In this document: piece after piece, positions 42,415 through 49,476 of the stretch
Layout: every line of letters starts with the position of its first letter
How positions within the stretch are numbered: the stretch's first letter is position 1
Virus record (IMG/VR): IMGVR_UViG_3300035660_000016
Location: 1-49,476 of that record
Direction: 5' to 3' (one strand)
DNA: 49,476 nucleotides
Source: a virus
Translations under genes and position numbers: made by a program
Notes under the pieces: model-generated
The model's input: the letters and a program-made list of their open reading frames with translations, nothing else
The model's database searches: none
Told to the model about the DNA's origin: nothing

Positions 42415-43257
42415 TTATGCCTTTTCGTACCTCCCTCGATTGGCTATTTTATAAAGCATCGAACTTTCTATATAAGGGGTAATTATATCAATAAGTTTTT
42501 CTGCCTCGGCAGCTAGAAACTTGATATATGGATATCTTTTGCCATTTTTATATTCAGCTGTATATTCAATCTTACAATTAATATTCCACACCTCTCTAAA
42601 ATACTGAATAATAATATTGTGCTCCTCAATAGAGAAATCACAAGTCATCAACCTAACACCACCAGTCCGTACTTTATGAGCATCATCTTGATACCAAATC
42701 GCAATACTGAGTGGGGTTAGCTTGTTTAGGCTGTCTCGGGTTATGTGCTTCTTGTCAGTATAAAACTCTTTACGGAGAATTTCGAGGCTTGAAAAGAAAC
42801 TGGTTGCCAAATAGCATTCTGTTTTGCCAGTTTTCTTGCTGACAGGGTATGTAAATCTTGGTTGTAATCGAACCAATTTTGTGGCTTTCCACTTCAAGTA
42901 TTGTTCTTGATGTAATCCATGTCCTTCAGCAAAGTCAGCTGTTTTATCGTTTCTCGTATAGAGACCACCATCACCCAAAAGGCTCCCACGAATAACTTCT
43001 TCCTCTTCTGTAGTAAGGTGGTCATCAATTAAATCGAGATTATTTTCGACCCTAATCCCTTCAATCACACTTCTGGATTGGATACCGAATTTCTTCATCC
43101 ACCTATGAATTGTTATACCACCAACACCTATTTCTTCACCTATCTGATGAGTTGATTTTCTATTTTGATTGTATTCCTGCTCCAAAAAGACTTCAATTGG
43201 CAGCTCCACCTTCTCTTCAATCTGCCTGATTTTACGCATCCTCTTGTATTTATCCAT
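42415..43257 (-). CDS. LAGLIDADG-type homing endonuclease, free-standing
   Basis: 280 residues from the ATG at 43257 (MDKYKRMRKIRQIEEK); an upstream in-frame ATG (43302) lies inside the collagen-like gene. The N-terminal 80 residues form a helix-turn-helix (STHQIGEEIGVGGITIHRWM). Two LAGLIDADG helices follow: VIRGSLLGDGGLYTRND and LSIAIWYQDDAHKVRTGG, giving a single-chain enzyme. The gene ends 3 bases before the start codon of the intron-containing gene, so it lies in the intergenic space just upstream of the intron insertion site. It may cut the intronless allele. Confidence 0.88.
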   Translation of the reverse strand: MDKYKRMRKIRQIEEKVELPIEVFLEQEYNQNRKSTHQIGEEIGVGGITIHRWMKKFGIQSRSVIEGIRVENNLDLIDDHLTTEEEEVIRGSLLGDGGLYTRNDKTADFAEGHGLHQEQYLKWKATKLVRLQPRFTYPVSKKTGKTECYLATSFFSSLEILRKEFYTDKKHITRDSLNKLTPLSIAIWYQDDAHKVRTGGVRLMTCDFSIEEHNIIIQYFREVWNINCKIEYTAEYKNGKRYPYIKFLAAEAEKLIDIITPYIESSMLYKIANRGRYEKA

Positions 43258-43264
43258 TACCCAC

Positions 43265-44344
43265 CTAACTTGTCTGTACATCGTGCCAAGCAGATCCATC
43301 ATCTACCTGTAATTTATGAGTTGTTGTATTGAATATAATTCTACCAGCCACCCCAGCAGTTGGTCTTATTGCATTATTGAATACCCCAACCTTAAAAAGT
43401 CCATTGGGCTGAATGTACCACGACCCTCCAGAGCCCTGAATGTCTCTAGAATTAGCACCACCTGCTTGTGAGATACTCAGAACAACTTTATTTGCATCTG
43501 TGGAGGGAGTATATAAAATTACAAGAGGCTTAGGTCCCTGATCAGAACGATGCTCCTGAATTACAACTCCTGGTGTAGTTGAGTTAGATTGCAAATCAAC
43601 TTGTAGCGCACAATCACCAGATTGTCCTTGGCTAACGCCCAGTGTGGTACCACTGAGTGCATTTGCTATTTGTACAGGATTGCCCGTAAGAGTAATTTGA
43701 TTACCCATTTTGTAGGCTGCTTGTAGATTTGCAACTGGTCCAGTTGTGCCCTGAATACCTTGAGTACCAGTTGCGCCCCGGATACCAGTTGCACCCTGAA
43801 TGCCTTGAATCCCTTGGACACCCTGTACTCCCATCAATCCCTGAGCACCTCGACCACCTACTGGTCCTTGGAAACCTGTTGGTCCCTGGGTACCTGTCAA
43901 CCCCTGGACTCCAGAACCAGTTGTACCTTGGGTGCCAGTTGGTCCTCGCATACCAGTTTGTCCCTGGATACCCTGTGATCCCTGAATACCTTGAATACCA
44001 GTTTGACCCTGAACGCCTTGCACTCCCTGAACACCAGTTCGTCCTTGTATGCCTTGGATACCCTGGATGCCTTGCACTCCCTGAACACCAGTTTGTCCTT
44101 CAATCCCTTGAGGACCCTGAAGACCTGTTTCTCCAGGATCTCCACCTCCTGGTCCTGTCTCTCCTCGAGTACCTTGAACACCCATTCCCGTGTTTCCTTG
44201 AGGACCATAGGGACCCTGAATACCCTGGACACCCTGAGGACCTGTAGAACCTACAGGGCCCACCGGACCAATATTACCCTGAATACCAGTTATTCCCTGA
44301 AGTCCTGTAATACCCTGAAGTCCTGTAGCACCCTGAGTTGTCAT
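43265..44344 (-). CDS. collagen-like fibre protein
   Basis: 359 residues. Residues 1-215 are Gly-x-y repeats (GVQGIQGIQGIQG and similar, Gln/Thr/Ile-rich), expected to form a collagen triple helix. The C-terminal 145 residues form a beta-rich trimerising or binding domain (GDCALQVDLQSNSTTPGVVI; ending HKLQVDDGSAWHDVQTS). Such proteins are common as tail fibres, head fibres or whiskers. The last residues overlap in location with the ribosome site of the following endonuclease. The repeats form a long low-complexity stretch in the DNA. Confidence 0.85.
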   Translation of the reverse strand: MTTQGATGLQGITGLQGITGIQGNIGPVGPVGSTGPQGVQGIQGPYGPQGNTGMGVQGTRGETGPGGGDPGETGLQGPQGIEGQTGVQGVQGIQGIQGIQGRTGVQGVQGVQGQTGIQGIQGSQGIQGQTGMRGPTGTQGTTGSGVQGLTGTQGPTGFQGPVGGRGAQGLMGVQGVQGIQGIQGATGIRGATGTQGIQGTTGPVANLQAAYKMGNQITLTGNPVQIANALSGTTLGVSQGQSGDCALQVDLQSNSTTPGVVIQEHRSDQGPKPLVILYTPSTDANKVVLSISQAGGANSRDIQGSGGSWYIQPNGLFKVGVFNNAIRPTAGVAGRIIFNTTTHKLQVDDGSAWHDVQTS

Positions 44345-44346
44345 AC

Positions 44347-44832
44347 CTACTCCTCAATCCAGTGTTCGTTGTAATCGTCGCTCTCTTCAATAATATCCAG
44401 TTGTTGCAACTTTGTCAGCAGCCTACTTTCCTTGTATAAGTTCAACTTGTGCCTATTTACTATCTTGCGAAAAATAATATTGACATCAGGATTGGGTTCT
44501 CGTCTGCAATGCTCCAAAAATTCCTCGGACAAGGAGTTATAAAATTCATCTTCATTTGGAGACGTCGCAGCAAATGAACCTATTGCATATAATGCACCCT
44601 GACCTGCAATAACACCAGGCTGTTCAATGTACGATGCAACCACAATATTGGACTTGGTAAGCTCATCAAAGAATGTTTGGGCATAAATCAATGCTTCATT
44701 GTAATTTTCTGTTCGATGTGTAAAACCCTTCACCACATTACCATCTGTGTCGCTCACAGATACACGATAGTAGAGTGTTTTGGCATCATCCTTCGCTTCC
44801 AAGTTGATTGTGTAGTCTGGGTTATCTATCAT
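44347..44832 (-). CDS. hypothetical virion-module protein, 161 aa
   Basis: 161 residues, starting with a beta-strand-rich region (TLYYRVSVSDTDGNVVKGF) followed by helices (NEALIYAQTFFDELTKS; LNLYKESRLLTKLQQLD). No cysteine cluster or membrane segment. It lies directly before the collagen-like gene with a two-base gap, so it may encode a partner or chaperone of the fibre. Family not recognised. Confidence 0.5.
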   Translation of the reverse strand: MIDNPDYTINLEAKDDAKTLYYRVSVSDTDGNVVKGFTHRTENYNEALIYAQTFFDELTKSNIVVASYIEQPGVIAGQGALYAIGSFAATSPNEDEFYNSLSEEFLEHCRREPNPDVNIIFRKIVNRHKLNLYKESRLLTKLQQLDIIEESDDYNEHWIEE

Positions 44833-44837
44833 AACTT

Positions 44838-45506
44838 TTATGCAAAATATTGCCTAATCATATCTGGGGCAAAGCCATTTTCGGCAACAAACGACCCTGC
44901 GATAGGATAGCCCATATCTCTCATAATCTGTTGCAAAGAGAACGTTTCTCGGTCATTAATCTGAAACTTCTCTGCTACCTTTCGGAACGTTTCCTCAATA
45001 TTCTTTCCGTTGGATATCTTTGCATTGATACAAAGACGAGCGATTGCAAATAGGAATGGATCAACCACATAGACGAATCCAGCAGACTTAGAAGCTGTCT
45101 TCAATATGCCAACACGACTGGCAGCGACTTCAAGCTGTCCCTTCACAACATCAACCAACTCTTCAACCTTATCAAGGGTCTCGAGCTGATTCATATTGAG
45201 CTCAGCATGATCTGCGTCCGCTGCTGCACCTTCAACAATTTCCGTTCCAAGATTGTCATAATATGCAATAGCCCTTCGTAGGCTGTTGATATTATCCGCA
45301 CGAATCTCGGGAGCTGATCGTGAGGCATTTACACAATACTTTACAAAGTCATTAGCATTAGTCCAAGCTCCCACTTGGATGACTGGCTGAGGTTCGGATC
45401 CCTCTTCGACAACAATTGTATTGTCCTTCACACTATCCTCGTCCACAACGATATCTTTGGACTTGAGAAGATCCTCTTCCCTAACTTCAATTGCCTTCTT
45501 CTCCAT
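44838..45506 (-). CDS. hypothetical virion-module protein, 222 aa
   Basis: 222 residues. The N-terminus is acidic and Val-rich (DIVVDEDSVKDNTIVVEEG). The rest is mainly helical (NINSLRRAIAYYDNLGTEIV; FLFAIARLCINAKISNGKNI). No known motif is visible. Co-oriented with and closely spaced to its neighbours. Confidence 0.5.
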   Translation of the reverse strand: MEKKAIEVREEDLLKSKDIVVDEDSVKDNTIVVEEGSEPQPVIQVGAWTNANDFVKYCVNASRSAPEIRADNINSLRRAIAYYDNLGTEIVEGAAADADHAELNMNQLETLDKVEELVDVVKGQLEVAASRVGILKTASKSAGFVYVVDPFLFAIARLCINAKISNGKNIEETFRKVAEKFQINDRETFSLQQIMRDMGYPIAGSFVAENGFAPDMIRQYFA

Positions 45507-45523
45507 GTTTTAACTCCTTGTCC

Positions 45524-47212
45524 TTATGAGGTTGCTCTCGGCTGTCTTAGTTGATTTATAAAATCTACCACCTGGCTCATCTCAGCTTGAGACAATCCTT
45601 GAAGAGCCTGCAGGAGATTAGACTCCTGTGTTATATTTTGTGTTTCGGCACTGGCTGCCTCTTCTTCTGGTAGTGGTGTCTCTTCGACTGGTGCTGCAGT
45701 AGGCTGACCTGCTTGCTGAATCTCTCCCAAAAGAGTATTGAGATCAGTTTGAATTTCGTTAGCTACAGCTTGGAATCTTTCTGGATAAACATCTGCATCA
45801 TTCAAATATTGTCTTACAGCACTCAACTTATCATAGGCATTTTTAAATATGTTAGCTACTCTCCAATGAAAATTGGACCATTGCTTGTCAGATTGGGCTC
45901 TTGGACTTTCTCCTCGACCCAGCATCCAATCCATGCCCTTCTGCCCCATTTCTGTTGCTGTTTGCCATTGAGCCCGGACTACCTTGGCTGCCTCTTTCTC
46001 ACCCTTTGCTTCTAACTTGTCTGCCAACTTGGTCAAACGCTCTACCAATGATGCACCGGGTGCAATCGCAGCACCTGGTGTAGCTGGTGGAACTCCAGGT
46101 ATCGGTGCAGCTGGAGGTTGTGAAGTCGCTGGAGCAGTAGGAGCCTGAGGGACTTGTGGCTGTTGTGGTTGTTGAGTAAGAATGGTTTGTACAGATGCAC
46201 TTGCCCTCTGAATATCTTTTAGTATGTAGTTAATCATTGATGTAATATCACGAAGATACTCTGGCTTACCAATATTCTTGTGCGACTTGGTTAGCAACTG
46301 ATAGGCTGTGTTGAGTTTCTTCACAAGATCCCAATGATTTTGCCGAAGCTTAGTTAGTTTAGTTCTAACATCAATGTCGGGCTGCTTTTCCCCTTGGTAC
46401 CAGTCCTTCATTTGCTGACCCTTCTCTTTCATCCACTGCCATTGAGCTTCCTTTTCAAGAGTGGTGTCAAGTAGAGAGGCTTCTTCGGGAAGATTTAGTT
46501 CGTCGAGTTTGTTGGCAAGGGCGATAAGGTGAGAATGAAGTTTGGAAGATTTTAGCCACTTTTCAAGTTCTTCAGCTGATGGAACTTCACCTGGCATCGG
46601 CTCCGAGATGCGTTCGTGAGGTGTTTTAGGTTCCTTTTGGGGTTCTATTTTTTCTGGTTCTGACTTTTTTGTCTTTGGGGATAATAAATCCTGTAATCCA
46701 ACAGAAATCAATAGATTGCGAGCCTCAGGATGTTTTTTAATTATATTTCTCACAACCCCACTCGCCTCACTTGTTGTTGGAGCAAACATGCGGCTAAAAG
46801 GTCTTTGACCAAATTCTTTAAAAGCCTGTGTATGTGCTCGGTACGATGGGACGCCACTCTTTACCAGCTCAAGTGCTCGAATAATAGCTTTTCCCATATC
46901 TGGAATGTTATACGAATCATAGTTTTCTGGTCTTTTGAATTTCCATTCATCATCAGCACCTGTTGGATCTTCCTCTTCTTCCCATGCTGCCATTTTCACT
47001 TGCTGCTTCAGTACATCATCAACCGCTGATGCCATTTTAGACTCACCTTTTTCGTCGAGAGAGTTGGCAAGGGTGATGAGGTGGTTAATAAGCTCACTTT
47101 TCTTTTTGTGTGGTTTGAGACCAGTCGATTTAATACAAATTGCCCAGGCTTCACTCTCTGACTTTCCCGAGGCCTTGACACGGGCCACGCAGTCCATTAG
47201 CTTCTTTGGCAT
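45524..47212 (-). CDS. virion-module protein with three helical tags, 562 aa
   Basis: 562 residues. The N-terminus (MPKKLMDCVARVKASGKSES followed by AWAIC) resembles short Cys-containing domains common in phage structural proteins. Three copies of the helical element follow (LITLANSLDEKGESKMASAV near 45, ALANKLDELNLPEEASLLDT near 235, KLADKLEAKGEKEAAKVVRA near 390). Between them are AAWEEEEDPTGADDEW and PSAEELEKWLKSS modules, also present in the protein at 23533. A Pro/Ala/Gln-rich linker and a helical C-terminus complete it. It overlaps the upstream endonuclease by 16 bases. Likely a member of the same internal head protein set. Confidence 0.6.
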   Translation of the reverse strand: MPKKLMDCVARVKASGKSESEAWAICIKSTGLKPHKKKSELINHLITLANSLDEKGESKMASAVDDVLKQQVKMAAWEEEEDPTGADDEWKFKRPENYDSYNIPDMGKAIIRALELVKSGVPSYRAHTQAFKEFGQRPFSRMFAPTTSEASGVVRNIIKKHPEARNLLISVGLQDLLSPKTKKSEPEKIEPQKEPKTPHERISEPMPGEVPSAEELEKWLKSSKLHSHLIALANKLDELNLPEEASLLDTTLEKEAQWQWMKEKGQQMKDWYQGEKQPDIDVRTKLTKLRQNHWDLVKKLNTAYQLLTKSHKNIGKPEYLRDITSMINYILKDIQRASASVQTILTQQPQQPQVPQAPTAPATSQPPAAPIPGVPPATPGAAIAPGASLVERLTKLADKLEAKGEKEAAKVVRAQWQTATEMGQKGMDWMLGRGESPRAQSDKQWSNFHWRVANIFKNAYDKLSAVRQYLNDADVYPERFQAVANEIQTDLNTLLGEIQQAGQPTAAPVEETPLPEEEAASAETQNITQESNLLQALQGLSQAEMSQVVDFINQLRQPRATS

Positions 47213-48768
47213 TGCAATACTCCCAACTCCTCTAATCTGGTACGAAGATGTTCCTCAGTAAGAGGCTCATCATATTTTATCTCGAGTAAAATAATGTTTT
47301 TGGTTTTTATAGCGGTTCGTTTGATGGTGTCGCAAGTCTGTTGGTATTCGAACGCTTCTTTGGTGCTATGAATAAAGTCAGCAAAGACAAAATGCTGTAT
47401 TCCCTGACATTCAACAGCTAAATTATGTTTTGGATAATATCCATCTATTTCAAGCGGACTTCCTTTCGGAGAAAGCATCCAATCATAGCGTCTATTTCTT
47501 AGTGCTGCTTCATTAAGTATCTCATCAATTATATCAAGAATGTGAGTTTCCATAATATGACCAACAGGGTTATATCGACCTGTGGCGGACAGATAGCTGG
47601 CACGTGTTCGTATAGCTCCCCAGCTTCTATGAGGCAGTGAAGAAGTTATTTCTTTGATTGCTGCAGAGGTATAATACTTTATCACTAAATCATCTTCTGC
47701 TTTGGTCCAGATGGGCCCATGTAATTTCATTTCAAAACGAGATACTAACTTTTTTCCTGCTTGCCGAATAGCATCCCAGGTTCTATCAGGAAACATTGCC
47801 ATTAGATCCTCCCGAGTAGCTGTGGCATATCTACTTTCCAAAATATCAAGATCTTCATCAGTCCAGATATCATCTCTGTGAGACATATCATTACGCCGTC
47901 CTGGAATATTCAACACATTAGCACGACTGACAATAGAATGCCACGTATGACGCGACAACATTTCCATAATCTGCTCTTTGGAATACTCAAGATTTTTGTA
48001 GCTCTGTGTAATAATTTTATCTTCCTCTTCGGTCCATTTCTTTTGCCCCACTCCAAGGTGTTGTGCCTTACCCATTATCGATTCCCAATTTCTGTTAGGC
48101 AACTTCTTTTCCATCTCTTCTCGATCACAAGTAGGATAAAATTCTTTTAATATTGACACCTCTTCTTCTGTCCAGTTCCAAATACAGCTGATATTCAACT
48201 TATTAGCTTGATACATTATGGAACCCCATGTTCTTCCTGGTAAGAGGCTCAACACCTTTTCTTTAGAAATTTTTTGTGGATATAAAGGATAATTTGTTTT
48301 TAATATATTCAACTCTTTCTCGGTCCAATTTTTAATCTTTTCTCCTGTTAGTCCTAATTCACAAGCTTTAGTTTGAATCGTGTTCCATGTAGTTTCTGGA
48401 AATAGCTTCAATAATTCTTGTTTATTTAGAGTGTTATATACTTGTTTAAGTTTATTTTCTACCTCCTCTGTCCAGGTGAATCGTTTCTTTTCTCCTAAAA
48501 CATGAGCCATTGACTTGATGGCAATCCAATTTCTTCCTGGCAATTTGGATAAAAGTTCTTCTTTTGATAATGCTTTATATTGCCTAACTATATCAAGCTC
48601 TTCTTGAGACCAGATATTCCGCTTTATGGTGTTCAGTTTATTAGCCTTCCTCTTCAGCGAGTGCCAAGAACGACCTGGGAACAGGGACAACAATTCCTTT
48701 TCTGTTTTTTGTGGATACTCAACCCTAAGTAGCTCTTCTTCTTCTTTTGTCCAAAATTCTCTTGTCAT
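47197..48768 (-). CDS. homing endonuclease with eight SANT-like repeats and a nuclease domain
   Basis: 523 residues from ATG 48768 (MTREFWTKEEEELL); an in-frame GTG at 48828 is the other possible start. It contains eight repeats of about 44-50 residues with W-[TS]-x-E-[EDV]...[IL]-LPGR-x-W-x-[SA]-I...A..L. They are SANT/Myb-like helix-turn-helix units ending near residue 400. The C-terminal nuclease contains SPLEIDGYYPKHNLAVECQG and later IILLEIKYDE, resembling PD-(D/E)XK or Vsr-like folds. The repeat array probably gives a long recognition site. No intron is visible at its borders. Confidence 0.85.
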   Translation of the reverse strand: MTREFWTKEEEELLRVEYPQKTEKELLSLFPGRSWHSLKRKANKLNTIKRNIWSQEELDIVRQYKALSKEELLSKLPGRNWIAIKSMAHVLGEKKRFTWTEEVENKLKQVYNTLNKQELLKLFPETTWNTIQTKACELGLTGEKIKNWTEKELNILKTNYPLYPQKISKEKVLSLLPGRTWGSIMYQANKLNISCIWNWTEEEVSILKEFYPTCDREEMEKKLPNRNWESIMGKAQHLGVGQKKWTEEEDKIITQSYKNLEYSKEQIMEMLSRHTWHSIVSRANVLNIPGRRNDMSHRDDIWTDEDLDILESRYATATREDLMAMFPDRTWDAIRQAGKKLVSRFEMKLHGPIWTKAEDDLVIKYYTSAAIKEITSSLPHRSWGAIRTRASYLSATGRYNPVGHIMETHILDIIDEILNEAALRNRRYDWMLSPKGSPLEIDGYYPKHNLAVECQGIQHFVFADFIHSTKEAFEYQQTCDTIKRTAIKTKNIILLEIKYDEPLTEEHLRTRLEELGVLQCQRS

Positions 48769-48853
48769 ATTCTTTTCTTTTCTATTAATCTTCGATATCT
48801 TATATCTCCACATTAATAGAAAAGACACCTTAAATTTTATTTTCTATAACTCC

Positions 48854-49476
48854 TTACCCATACAATCCGTAGAAACTAAAATCATGGTACTGGTAATAAC
48901 TTCTATCCAGATTGATTGTTGAGAACCCCTCAAACAGCCTCGGGTAAATGGGGCTACCCCGGAATATCTTTGGTACCTCTCTACCCTCTGTTGATGTTCC
49001 TGCATTACAATTTACAGCGTTCTTTCCCTCTATAATTTGTGCCGCATAAGGACATTGCTTACCCGTCTTATACTTTTCGAATATCCTCTTGTTCTGGGCG
49101 AACTCTTGCTCTCGTGGCTCCATTTCCTGCATGGCAGCTCCTACTTCACTGCATCCACCAGGGATTGGTAAGCCAAAGGGGCAACGCTGCTCCTTAGATA
49201 AATTATCTTTTCTTATTTCTGCCTTTTTGCAAAAATTACAAACCGCTTCCGCCAAACTATGTCTTTTTTTATAAACACTTAAAACAGCATCAATCGCACT
49301 TTGCTGTTCAAGTGCTTCAACTTCTATAATTCTATCTAACTCGTCAGCTAACTTTGTAAATCCTTGCCTATCAAGCACATCAGCAACTTCAACTAATTCA
49401 TCACCCTTACCAAAGTGGGCAATATTTTGTTCCAAGGTTGCCGTTTCTGCTTTTCTTTCCCAGGTTTCTGTGCCAA
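48854..49476 (-). CDS. virion-module protein with helical tag and F-C-K motif, 5' truncated by window edge
   Basis: The frame is open through the right edge (GTETWERKAETATLEQ before the only possible internal start, a TTG at 49435), so I treat it as 5'-partial with 206 codons visible. It has a helical element (VADVLDRQGFTKLADELDRI), then VCNFCKKAEIRKDN, the same order as in other module proteins. A Cys-containing segment follows (CPFGLPIPGGC ... CPYAAQII ... VNC). The C-terminus is aromatic (YYQYHDFSFYGLYG). Family not recognised. Confidence 0.6.
   Translation of the reverse strand, partial: GTETWERKAETATLEQNIAHFGKGDELVEVADVLDRQGFTKLADELDRIIEVEALEQQSAIDAVLSVYKKRHSLAEAVCNFCKKAEIRKDNLSKEQRCPFGLPIPGGCSEVGAAMQEMEPREQEFAQNKRIFEKYKTGKQCPYAAQIIEGKNAVNCNAGTSTEGREVPKIFRGSPIYPRLFEGFSTINLDRSYYQYHDFSFYGLYG

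Noticed and set aside
43730-44344. Regular repeats resembling a CRISPR or minisatellite array
   Set aside because: The period is nine bases in frame and encodes Gly-x-y collagen repeats; there are no conserved repeats with unique spacers.
44730-44760. VKGFTHRT in the 161-residue protein as a further processing motif
   Set aside because: Lys after F-T is missing and the segment is inside a continuous beta region.
1-49476. tRNA genes, alternative genetic code or plus-strand operons
   Set aside because: No cloverleaf was noticed by eye, long frames use normal stops, and all plus-strand frames are shadows of minus-strand genes.

Overview
This window is the head and structural module of a tailed double-stranded DNA phage (Caudoviricetes). 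Every gene I can support lies on the minus strand, so transcription runs from right to left. Landmark genes are the terminase large subunit (33116-34978), a portal carrying two inteins (18817-23073), a prohead protease fused to a scaffold (11890-15216), and the major capsid protein (1608-2651). Strong Shine-Dalgarno sites, rho-independent terminators and two lipoboxes point to a bacterial host, perhaps Gram-negative; nothing in the window identifies it. I see no tRNA, rRNA, CRISPR array or integrase, and no sign of stop-codon reassignment.

Layout from right to left, in the direction of transcription: 49476-41212 holds accessory structural genes, a collagen-like fibre and two homing endonucleases. 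41211-36207 holds large zinc-ribbon and scaffold-like proteins. 36065-33116 holds a homing endonuclease and terL. 33119-26541 is one 2192-residue gene built like a polyprotein. 26538-23139 includes an archaeal-type (class II) GAPDH homologue. 23073-16149 holds the portal and head-associated proteins. 16149-11890 holds a homing endonuclease and the protease-scaffold gene. 11749-6922 holds a zinc-ribbon protein, a decayed homing endonuclease and a beta-helix protein. 6809-1608 holds a homing endonuclease, a small head protein split by a group I intron, two lipoproteins and the capsid gene. A further homing endonuclease runs off the left edge.

Two short signatures link the structural genes. One is a hydrophobic/basic motif of the form [SGRKNP]-F-[TC]-K-x-[AS]. 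It occurs nine times in the 2192-residue protein, exactly at domain boundaries, and again in at least four other proteins of the module. The other is a roughly 25-residue helical element (A-[ND]-x-L-[DE]-x-[KR]-G-x4-A-[DN]-x-[IL]-[DT]) repeated in seven or more proteins. I infer a set of internal head proteins matured by the phage protease, with the largest made as one precursor carrying a HAD phosphatase, two zincin-like metallopeptidases and a nuclease.

The region is also saturated with selfish elements: seven homing endonuclease genes or remnants, two inteins with LAGLIDADG-type domains, a nuclease domain fused to the polyprotein, and two small (about 225 nt) group I introns without ORFs. 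Each intron interrupts the first 12-15 codons of a gene that starts at or inside the 3' end of a free-standing homing endonuclease. I worked out the splice sites of both from P1 pairing, the P3-P9 core and the restored reading frames.
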